Part shown: positions 7,269 to 12,067 of the stretch, piece by piece
Layout of the letters: every line of letters begins with the position of its first letter
How positions within the stretch are numbered: the stretch's first letter is position 1
Assembly: GCA_002478545.1 (NCBI GenBank)
Contig: DLOY01000025.1
Location: 573-12,639, forward strand
Direction: 5' to 3'
Origin: Micrococcales bacterium UBA7472
Lineage (GTDB): Bacteria > Actinomycetota > Actinomycetes > Actinomycetales > Microbacteriaceae
DNA length: 12,067 nucleotides
Position numbers and translations under genes: made by a program
The notes under the pieces: model-generated
The model's database searches: none
What the model was told of the DNA's origin: nothing
The model's input: only the letters and a program-made list of their open reading frames with translations

Positions 7269-8294
7269 ATCGCGTGCGCGGCGAGCGGTGGAGGAGCGAA
7301 CCATCATTTCAATCGGCCACTGTGTGAGTTGCTCGATGTTGACAGGTTGCTTTTCATCACCTGATTCCAAGATGTCAACCAGCATGTTGGCACCCTTGGC
7401 GCCCTGCGCATTCGGGTTTTGATCGATGGTTGAGAGTCCATAGAAGTTACCCAGCGGGTGACCATCCATGCCGATGACGCTGATGTCCTGAGGGACTCGG
7501 TAGCCGAGGTCGCGCGCCGCCTGGATCGCGCCAAAGCCCATTTCATCGGAGGCACAAAAGATTGCGGTCGGGGCGCTTCTGGGGTCTCCGAGCATCTGCT
7601 TGGCAGCGTGGTATCCGCCCCCAACTGTGAAGTCGGTTTCGGCTAGCCACTCGGGTTTGAAATCTAAGTTGGCATCAAGTAGAGCCTCTTGGTAACCAGT
7701 GCGACGAAGCGAGGGCTGATGAAAGTCCATTTCTGATGCCGGGGTTCCAGAGATCATGCCGATCTCGGTGTGGCCAAGGGAGAGAAGGTGAAGTGTTGCG
7801 AGCCTTCCAGCACCCTCATCGTCGATGGAAAGCGATCTTGCTCCGGGGATCGGACCACCGATGCCAACGATTGGTTTTTGCAGTGCAGTTAGCTTCGCTA
7901 GTTCCTCATCCGTGAGCTTGACTGCAACGGTCAGTACCCCGTCGACTCGCTTTCTCAGAACTAGGTCTTCAAACACACGCTTTCGGTTTATCGCCCCACC
8001 TGAAAGGTTGTAAAGCGTTACATCGTAGCCTCTGGAAACCATGGCGTTTACAGCGCCGTCCAAGACTGAAGAGAAATACCAGCGGTCAATAAACGGCATC
8101 ACTACGCCGATATTTTTAGCTCGTCCGGTTGCCAGGGTATAGGCAGATGAGGATGCCACATATCCCAGCTCTTGAGCCGCCTTGAGCACTTTTTCCCTGG
8201 CTTTTGCAGAGACGTGGCTCTTGCCATTTAGTGCTCTAGAAACGGTAGCTGTTGACACACCCGCGTGCTGAGCAACTTCGATGATTCCAACCAC
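7266..8294 (-). CDS. LacI-family transcriptional repressor
   Basis: A DNA-binding repressor sensing a small ligand, usually a sugar. It has 342 residues, the standard length. The N-terminal helix-turn-helix is IIEVAQHAGVSTATVSRALNG (4-24). The hinge region (about 45-60) leads into the periplasmic-binding-protein-like core starting at NIGVVMP (61-67). The core shows DGVLTV (118-123), SIDDEGAG (166-173), RRTGYQEAL (197-205), AIFCASDEMGFG (244-255) and DISVIGMDG (270-278). It starts at GTG 8294; no other start codon is in frame nearby upstream, and this start places the helix-turn-helix where the family has it. There is no Shine-Dalgarno site. A perfect 21-bp palindrome seven bases upstream is probably its own operator. 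The effector and wider regulon are unknown. manA is close but convergent and has no visible copy of the operator, so control of manA is not supported. Confidence 0.94.
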   Translation of the reverse strand: MVGIIEVAQHAGVSTATVSRALNGKSHVSAKAREKVLKAAQELGYVASSSAYTLATGRAKNIGVVMPFIDRWYFSSVLDGAVNAMVSRGYDVTLYNLSGGAINRKRVFEDLVLRKRVDGVLTVAVKLTDEELAKLTALQKPIVGIGGPIPGARSLSIDDEGAGRLATLHLLSLGHTEIGMISGTPASEMDFHQPSLRRTGYQEALLDANLDFKPEWLAETDFTVGGGYHAAKQMLGDPRSAPTAIFCASDEMGFGAIQAARDLGYRVPQDISVIGMDGHPLGNFYGLSTIDQNPNAQGAKGANMLVDILESGDEKQPVNIEQLTQWPIEMMVRSSTARRARD

Positions 8295-8300
8295 ATTGGT

Positions 8301-8321
8301 AACTGTAAAGCCTTTACAGTT
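8301..8321. promoter_or_regulatory. Perfect 21-bp palindrome, probable LacI-family operator
   Basis: The arms AACTGTAAAG and CTTTACAGTT are exact reverse complements around one central C. Length and odd symmetry equal those of lacO-type sites, and the TGTAAA half-site resembles sites of regulators with the TATVSR recognition helix, which the adjacent repressor has. It covers the predicted -10 box of the repressor gene, so autorepression is the simplest reading. It also lies upstream of tRNA-Tyr. Confidence 0.75.
8302..8307 (-). promoter_or_regulatory. -10 element for a leaderless lacI-type gene transcript
   Basis: TACAGT (TAnnnT type, 4 of 6 to consensus) on the minus strand is followed by seven bases and GTG 8294. 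It lies inside the palindrome, so repressor binding would block it. No clear -35 box is seen. Confidence 0.4.
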
Positions 8322-8352
8322 TGCTCCGCTAGTGGCATTGGCAAAAATGGAC

Positions 8353-8358
8353 TATTCT
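8353..8358 (+). promoter_or_regulatory. Possible -10 box of the tRNA-Tyr promoter
   Basis: TATTCT would start RNA near 8365, about 16 bases before the tRNA. No well-spaced -35 box accompanies it; TTGGCA at 8338-8343 is too close. Weak call. Confidence 0.3.
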
Positions 8359-8365
8359 TTTCCCT

Positions 8366-8379
8366 TGCGCCTTGGCGCA
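8366..8379 (+). repeat. Perfect inverted repeat in the tRNA-Tyr leader
   Basis: TGCGCC-TT-GGCGCA ends one base before the tRNA. In RNA it could form a short GC stem with a CUUG loop directly next to the RNase P cleavage point; in DNA it could be a protein site. Confidence 0.5.
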
Positions 8380-8380
8380 T

Positions 8381-8462
8381 GGCTAGTTACCCAAGCGGCC
8401 AAAGGGATCTGACTGTAAATCAGCCGGCTCAGCCTTCGGGGGTTCGAATCCCTCACTAGCCA
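8381..8462 (+). tRNA. tRNA-Tyr (anticodon GTA)
   Basis: An 82-base class II tRNA. The acceptor arms GGCTAGT (8381-8387) and ACTAGCC (8455-8461) pair perfectly, with discriminator A at 8462. The anticodon loop CTGTAAA (8413-8419) carries GTA at 8415-8417 on a stem in which the outermost pair is a T-C mismatch. A long variable arm follows, as expected for bacterial tRNA-Tyr, then the T arm GGGGG-TTCGAAT-CCCTC. The terminal CCA is not encoded (the DNA reads CAT after the discriminator), so it must be added by the CCA-adding enzyme. It is flanked by a short leader and a strong terminator. Confidence 0.96.
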
Positions 8463-8469
8463 CATCGGG

Positions 8470-8508
8470 AAATCCCGCTAACACGCAATTCGAGTTAGCG
8501 GGATTTTT
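8470..8508 (+). terminator. Strong intrinsic terminator after tRNA-Tyr
   Basis: A perfect 13-bp stem (8470-8482 with 8494-8506) encloses an 11-base loop and runs into a T5 tract (8504-8508). It begins eight bases after the tRNA, and the MFS gene starts 26 bases further on. Confidence 0.88.
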
Positions 8509-8534
8509 CATCGAACAAAGACCTGGAGCAAACA

Positions 8535-9815
8535 ATGGATCAGACTCAAACCCCAGTGACCGGGAGTTCTGAGGCAGTAAATACCACCTGGAAAAAGAAG
8601 GTCGCGGTCTTTATGGTCGGACAGACCATCTCAACCTTTGGATCGTTCCTGGTGCAGTACGCAATCTTTTGGCACCTAACCCTGAGCACCAAATCCGGCG
8701 TTGTGTTGGCACTGGCTGCAGTCTTCGGATTCCTGCCGCAGGCGATTGTTTCTATCTTTGCCGGGGTCTGGGCTGACCGAGTAAATCGCAAGGTCATGAT
8801 CATCATCTCGGACTCGGCGATTGCAATCGCGACGTTCCTACTTGCATTGCTAATGCTCTCTGGTGTCGATGATCTCTGGCTGATTTTCTTGGTGATGGCT
8901 GTGCGATCGGTTGGGGCCGGGTTCCAAATGCCAGCTATTTCTGCACTGTTGCCGCAGATTGTCCCAACTGACAAATTGATGAGGGTCAACGGCATAAACA
9001 GCAGTATTCAATCCTCCATGACGCTGCTCGCGCCGGTTGCCGCTGCAGCGCTCTACACCTCTATGTCTTTGGTTGGCATCTTGTTTATCGATGTTGTTAC
9101 CGCCATCATTGGACTTTCGCTACTGGCAACCGTCACGGTCCCCACTCTAGAAAGGGCGAGCCACAGCGAAAAGCCTTCGTATTTTGCAGACCTCAGAGAT
9201 GGCATCAATTACATCTTCACTCACGACCTGGTTCGCTGGGTCATGGCGATTTTTGGAATCGTGTTCCTGCTGATTGTTGCACCATCCAACCTCTCGCCCC
9301 TGATGTTGGTTCGTAACTTTGGTTCAGAGGTATGGCTGCTGACAGTTTTAGAGTTGGCCTTTGGCGTTGGCATGGTGCTGGGTGGTGCACTAATGGCAAT
9401 CGTGGCATCCAAGCTCGATCGCATCTGGACCATCATCGGCACATCAGTCGCCTTTGGTCTATTGGCTATCGTGATGGGTTTCACCACAAACCTGATTCTT
9501 TTCTACAGCCTCTTCTTCTTCATCGGATTGGCAGTTCCCGCCTTTTCAACGTCTGCTACCACGCTGCTCCAAGAGACTGTTGAGCCAGAGCGGCAGGGTC
9601 GAGTATTTGGATTTGTGGGCATCGTAATGTCAGTGGCGATGCCACTCGGTATGGCGGTGCTGGGACCACTGGCCGATGTCGTCTCGGTTGAGATTCTGCT
9701 GATCATCACAGGTGCGGCTACGGTCCTAATTGCAGTGGTTGCGGTGATGTTACCTGCCGGTCGGCGAGCTATGGCAGCCGCTCACGCTTCAACCGGAAAA
9801 GCTCAAGAGAACTAA
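8535..9815 (+). CDS. MFS efflux transporter (MefA/H+ antiporter-like)
   Basis: A proton-driven exporter of the major facilitator superfamily, of the type that includes macrolide and multidrug efflux proteins; substrate unknown. The 426 residues start with a polar tail of about 20, then twelve predicted spans. The opening span GQTISTFGSFLVQYAIFWHL (29-48) is typical of this subfamily, and the loop after span 2 is a clear motif A, GVWADRVNRK (78-87). QETVEPERQGRVFG (346-359) is the matching loop in the second half. GGAG at 8525-8528 lies six bases before the ATG. No -10 box is visible between the tRNA terminator and the start, so expression may come by readthrough. Its TAA stop overlaps that of convergent marR by four bases, which makes that regulator a candidate for controlling it, without direct evidence. 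Confidence 0.9.
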   Translation: MDQTQTPVTGSSEAVNTTWKKKVAVFMVGQTISTFGSFLVQYAIFWHLTLSTKSGVVLALAAVFGFLPQAIVSIFAGVWADRVNRKVMIIISDSAIAIATFLLALLMLSGVDDLWLIFLVMAVRSVGAGFQMPAISALLPQIVPTDKLMRVNGINSSIQSSMTLLAPVAAAALYTSMSLVGILFIDVVTAIIGLSLLATVTVPTLERASHSEKPSYFADLRDGINYIFTHDLVRWVMAIFGIVFLLIVAPSNLSPLMLVRNFGSEVWLLTVLELAFGVGMVLGGALMAIVASKLDRIWTIIGTSVAFGLLAIVMGFTTNLILFYSLFFFIGLAVPAFSTSATTLLQETVEPERQGRVFGFVGIVMSVAMPLGMAVLGPLADVVSVEILLIITGAATVLIAVVAVMLPAGRRAMAAAHASTGKAQEN

Positions 9816-9843
9816 TCCTTGGTTTGTTGTTCTAGCTTTGAGC
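9801..9843 (-). terminator. Hairpin at the MFS/marR convergent overlap, possible marR terminator
   Basis: GCTCAA (9801-9806) and AGAAC (9808-9812) pair with GTTCT (9829-9833) and TTGAGC (9838-9843) across a small internal loop and a 16-base loop. Read on the minus strand the stem is followed by TTTTCC (complement of 9795-9800), a weak U-tract. It contains both stop codons. Confidence 0.35.
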
Positions 9844-10288
9844 GATAGGCCTCGAGCATTGTCTCCAAGAACCTTGCCACGGCTTCACGCTCAGCTGGAT
9901 TCATGGTCTCGAGCACCTGCGCCGAGGCCTGAATCAGCGGTCGAATTTCTGCCCAAGCGCGTTCAACTGATTTAGGGTTTGGAACCACTCGAATCGATCG
10001 CCTGTCCGAGGGATTTTGCTCCCTTCGCGTGTGACCAACTTTCTCGAGTCGGTCAAGACTCTGGGTTAGAGCACCCGCCGTCACACCCACTGCGGTAGCG
10101 ATGGTCCCGGGAGTGGCCGGACCGTTTTCCATCAGAAACTCCATCACCTTGAGATCAGTCGGATTCACATCCAGCTGCTCTCCAAGAATCCTGCTGTACT
10201 CCTGGTTTGCCTTAAACAACTTCCTCATAAGCTCCGGAGCGGAATCGCTTGGCTCCGAAAACGCTTTAGCTTTGGGAAGGCTTGACAT
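9812..10288 (-). CDS. MarR-family transcriptional regulator
   Basis: A winged-helix regulator that typically binds as a dimer to palindromes near its own promoter and lets go on binding a phenolic or other small ligand. It has 158 residues: a dimerisation helix at the N-terminus (about 17-38), the first DNA-binding helices (about 42-66), a recognition helix around VTAGALTQSLDRLEKVG (69-85), the wing with the NPSDRRSIRV signature (92-101), and C-terminal helices (about 105-152). The ATG has no Shine-Dalgarno sequence, but TAAACT stands seven bases upstream, suggesting leaderless RNA. It diverges from the MMPL exporter over 55 bases packed with inverted repeats and converges on the MFS exporter, so it is most likely a repressor of export functions. 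Confidence 0.93.
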   Translation of the reverse strand: MSSLPKAKAFSEPSDSAPELMRKLFKANQEYSRILGEQLDVNPTDLKVMEFLMENGPATPGTIATAVGVTAGALTQSLDRLEKVGHTRREQNPSDRRSIRVVPNPKSVERAWAEIRPLIQASAQVLETMNPAEREAVARFLETMLEAYRSKLEQQTKD

Positions 10289-10311
10289 AGGAATTAGTTT
10301 AGACCTAAAGT
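10282..10311 (+). promoter_or_regulatory. Probable promoter of the MMPL gene
   Basis: A perfect -35 hexamer TTGACA (10282-10287) and a -10-like TAAAGT (10306-10311) are 18 bases apart. RNA would begin near 10318, giving a leader of about 26 bases with AGGA at 10334-10337 before ATG 10344. The -35 box overlaps the marR start codon. Confidence 0.5.
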
Positions 10312-10313
10312 AA
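10294..10313. promoter_or_regulatory. Candidate MarR operator (inverted repeat 1)
   Basis: TTAGTTTAG and CTAAAGTAA are reverse complements at 8 of 9 positions around AC. The site holds the predicted -10 boxes of both divergent genes: TAAACT for marR (10301-10296, minus) and TAAAGT for the MMPL gene (10306-10311). Size and AT-rich symmetry suit a MarR dimer. Confidence 0.6.
10296..10301 (-). promoter_or_regulatory. -10 element for a leaderless marR transcript
   Basis: TAAACT on the minus strand is followed by seven bases and the marR ATG, the same geometry as at yajQ and the lacI-type gene. No good -35 box is seen. Confidence 0.45.
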
Positions 10314-10326
10314 TTTAGTTTCTAAA
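10314..10326. promoter_or_regulatory. Second inverted repeat, possible additional MarR site
   Basis: TTTAG and CTAAA flank TTT, with a further lone TTTAG at 10331-10335. Corresponding half-sites recur every 16-17 bases (TTTAG at 10298, 10314, 10331; CTAAA at 10305, 10322). It covers the predicted MMPL transcription start. Confidence 0.45.
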
Positions 10327-10343
10327 AGAATTTAGGATTTTTC

Positions 10344-12067
10344 ATGAATTTGCTACTCAATTTCATCACCGGCAAAAAAACTGCATGGGTCACGTTGCTG
10401 ATCGGTTTAGTTTTTGCCGGGTTGGCCTTTGGTCCACTTCGCGCTGCGACCACCGAGACAGCGCCAACCAACGGCCTGCCAGAGACCTCTGAGACTGCAC
10501 TTGTAAATGCAGCGCTCGAGACTCTGCCTGGCTCGGATGCCACTGCGGCGGTATTGGTTTACAAGTCCGAGTCCAAGTTCACCGATGACCAACTCAAGTG
10601 GCTGCAGGGTGAGTTTGACCCGATGGCCCAGATGCCGGTTGGGGGAGTGAACGAGAAGTTCTTGGAGCTTACTAATCTCGAGATTCAAGGCCAGCCATTT
10701 GTTCCACCGGCGCAGGTTTCTGACGATGGCATGGTTGCCGTAGTAACCGTTCCGCTTGAGCAAACCGATGAGGTTGAGGTTGTGGCCGAACGCGCAGCGG
10801 AGATTCGCGAGCTTGCCAAGGAGGACATGCCAGCGGGTCTGGAGGTTTACCTAACTGGACCCGAAGGATTCCAGGCAGATCTCAACAACGTCTTTGCAGG
10901 TGCTGACTTCACCCTGCTGCTTTCAACCGTGATCGTAGTTGCGGTTTTGCTTTTGGTCACTTACCGCTCGCCAGTGCTATGGCTGGTACCGCTTTTGGTG
11001 GTTGGTGTCGCTGACGGCATGGCCGGTCAACTCGGTCGCCAGGTTGCGACCTTGTTTGGCATGGTGCCCGATGGCTCGGTGACTGGAATTCTGTCGGTGC
11101 TAGTTTTCGGTGCCGGTACCAACTACGCGCTACTTCTTATTGCTCGCTACCGCGAGGAGCTACTTCTCCATGAAGATCGTTATGCAGCGATGCGCGCGGC
11201 GGTCCGTGGTGCTGGTCCGGCAATTCTGGCTTCGGGCGGAACCGTCACGCTTGCGCTACTTACTCTTACCTTCGCCGAACTTGGTGGTAACCGAACCCTA
11301 GGTTTGGTCTGTGCCACAGGAATCATCATTGCGATGATCTCTGCGCTGTTGGTTTTGCCTGCCGCCTTGGTTGTGTTTGGTCGCGGGCTGTTCTGGCCGT
11401 TTATTCCAAAGTTCGGTGGCGAGAACAAGAGCCTTCGCGGTCTGTGGGGCAAGCTTGGTAAGGCTGTCAGCCGAAGGCCTGCACTTGTTTCAGTGTTTGG
11501 TGTATTGGTCTTGCTCGGATTGTCACTTGGTTCCACTGGAATCCAGGTTGGACTCTCTTCCACGGAGCAGTTCCGTGAGAAGCCTGAGGCGGTCTTTGGT
11601 CAGGAGATTCTGTCCGAGGCCTTCCCAGCTGGAGCAACAACTCCAACCAACGTCATCGTGAACTCAGGTGCCGAAGACGAGGCCAAGCGTGTTGCCGAAA
11701 AGGTGGCCGGTGTTGCTGAGGTGACAATCGGAGAGACCAACGGCGAGGTCGTTGCCCTGAGTGTCGTGCTAGACGCAACTGCAGGATCTGAAGAGGCATA
11801 TCAAGCGATCCGCGATTTGCGCACCGAGCTTGCGACCCTGGATGGCGCAGAGGCTCTGGTTGGAGGTCTCGATGCAGAGCAGCTGGATGTGAAGACCGCA
11901 TATGAGAAGGATCAGCTACTGGTAATTCCACTGATTCTGCTTTTGGTCTTCTTGGTGCTGGTGCTACTGCTTCGATCGCTGTTGGCTCCAGTATTGCTAC
12001 TCACCACGGTGGTCGCATCGTTCTTCTCAGCCATGGGTGCGAGCTGGTTGATCTTCCAGAACCTTCT
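10344..12067 (+). CDS. MMPL/RND-family membrane transporter, 3' end beyond the window
   Basis: A proton-driven exporter of the MMPL (YdfJ-like) family, which moves lipids, drugs or other hydrophobic molecules across the actinobacterial envelope. The 574 visible residues stay open to the right edge; members are commonly 700 or more, so the last spans are missing. Order: membrane span 1 (about 13-31), first outer domain (about 35-185), spans 2-6 (about 189-348) containing GAGTNYALLLIARYREEL (256-273), a cytosolic loop, span 7 (about 388-403), second outer domain (about 408-525), then spans 8 and 9 beginning at LLVIPLILLL. Most relatives have Asp-Tyr where this protein has Asn260-Tyr261. AGGA lies six bases before the ATG. 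Divergence from marR and overlapping inverted repeats point to control by that regulator. The substrate cannot be inferred. Confidence 0.92.
   Translation, partial: MNLLLNFITGKKTAWVTLLIGLVFAGLAFGPLRAATTETAPTNGLPETSETALVNAALETLPGSDATAAVLVYKSESKFTDDQLKWLQGEFDPMAQMPVGGVNEKFLELTNLEIQGQPFVPPAQVSDDGMVAVVTVPLEQTDEVEVVAERAAEIRELAKEDMPAGLEVYLTGPEGFQADLNNVFAGADFTLLLSTVIVVAVLLLVTYRSPVLWLVPLLVVGVADGMAGQLGRQVATLFGMVPDGSVTGILSVLVFGAGTNYALLLIARYREELLLHEDRYAAMRAAVRGAGPAILASGGTVTLALLTLTFAELGGNRTLGLVCATGIIIAMISALLVLPAALVVFGRGLFWPFIPKFGGENKSLRGLWGKLGKAVSRRPALVSVFGVLVLLGLSLGSTGIQVGLSSTEQFREKPEAVFGQEILSEAFPAGATTPTNVIVNSGAEDEAKRVAEKVAGVAEVTIGETNGEVVALSVVLDATAGSEEAYQAIRDLRTELATLDGAEALVGGLDAEQLDVKTAYEKDQLLVIPLILLLVFLVLVLLLRSLLAPVLLLTTVVASFFSAMGASWLIFQNL

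Noticed and set aside
8413..8419. TGTAAA in the tRNA anticodon loop as a second repressor half-site
   Set aside because: The sequence is fixed by the GTA anticodon loop of tRNA-Tyr and has no second arm; the likeness to the operator half-site is chance.
8265..8459. A 64-codon plus-strand frame running through tRNA-Tyr
   Set aside because: It overlaps the start of the lacI-type gene, the palindrome and the whole tRNA, so it is not coding.
8381..8508. tRNA-Tyr with downstream terminator as a T-box riboswitch for the MFS gene
   Set aside because: No T-box stem I, T-box consensus or alternative antiterminator pairing is visible, and the upstream element is a complete tRNA gene.
8381..8534. tRNA-Tyr as an integration (att) site for a mobile element
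   Set aside because: No integrase, no repeated copy of the tRNA 3' end and no foreign-looking genes nearby.
10499..10510. TGTAAA inside the MMPL gene as another LacI-family site
   Set aside because: It is a single half-site without an inverted partner, inside coding sequence.
11180..11931. Minus-strand frames of 127 and 92 codons in the right part
   Set aside because: They are antisense to the MMPL gene, which is open across the whole region with clear membrane spans and the family motif.

Overview
The window looks like chromosomal DNA of a small-genome actinobacterium, probably Microbacteriaceae (freshwater Rhodoluna/Aquiluna-like). This is inferred from protein style and gene order, intermediate GC by eye, frequent GTG/TTG starts, tight gene packing and several apparently leaderless starts. 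No mobile element, CRISPR array, prophage gene or rRNA was seen, and almost every base is in or next to a recognisable gene.

Left part (1-6770): a minus-strand isochorismate synthase (menaquinone entry step, cut by the left edge) diverges from a tight plus-strand gene series. That series is a 98-residue secreted or membrane-anchored protein of unknown role, the menaquinone methyltransferase MenG, a long-chain polyprenyl diphosphate synthase (quinone side chain), an FprA-type ferredoxin-NADP reductase, a YbjJ-like MFS transporter and a class I mannose-6-phosphate isomerase. Gaps are -4 to +15 bases, so these six are probably one operon. The first half is respiratory quinone and redox supply, the last two genes transport and sugar metabolism.

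Middle (6767-8534): on the minus strand lie a YajQ-family nucleotide-binding protein and, upstream of it, a LacI-family repressor with a perfect 21-bp palindrome at its start. A tRNA-Tyr(GTA) gene and a strong intrinsic terminator follow on the plus strand.

Right part (8535-12067): an MFS drug-efflux-type transporter converges on a MarR-family regulator, which diverges from an MMPL-family transporter running off the right edge. The 55-bp marR-mmpL gap is full of TTTAG/CTAAA inverted repeats lying over the predicted promoters of both genes.

No clearly new system is visible. The best leads are regulatory: three minus-strand genes (yajQ, lacI, marR) share the geometry TAnnnT, seven bases, start codon, without a Shine-Dalgarno sequence; there are two candidate operators; and both convergent gene pairs overlap by exactly four bases inside a potential hairpin.
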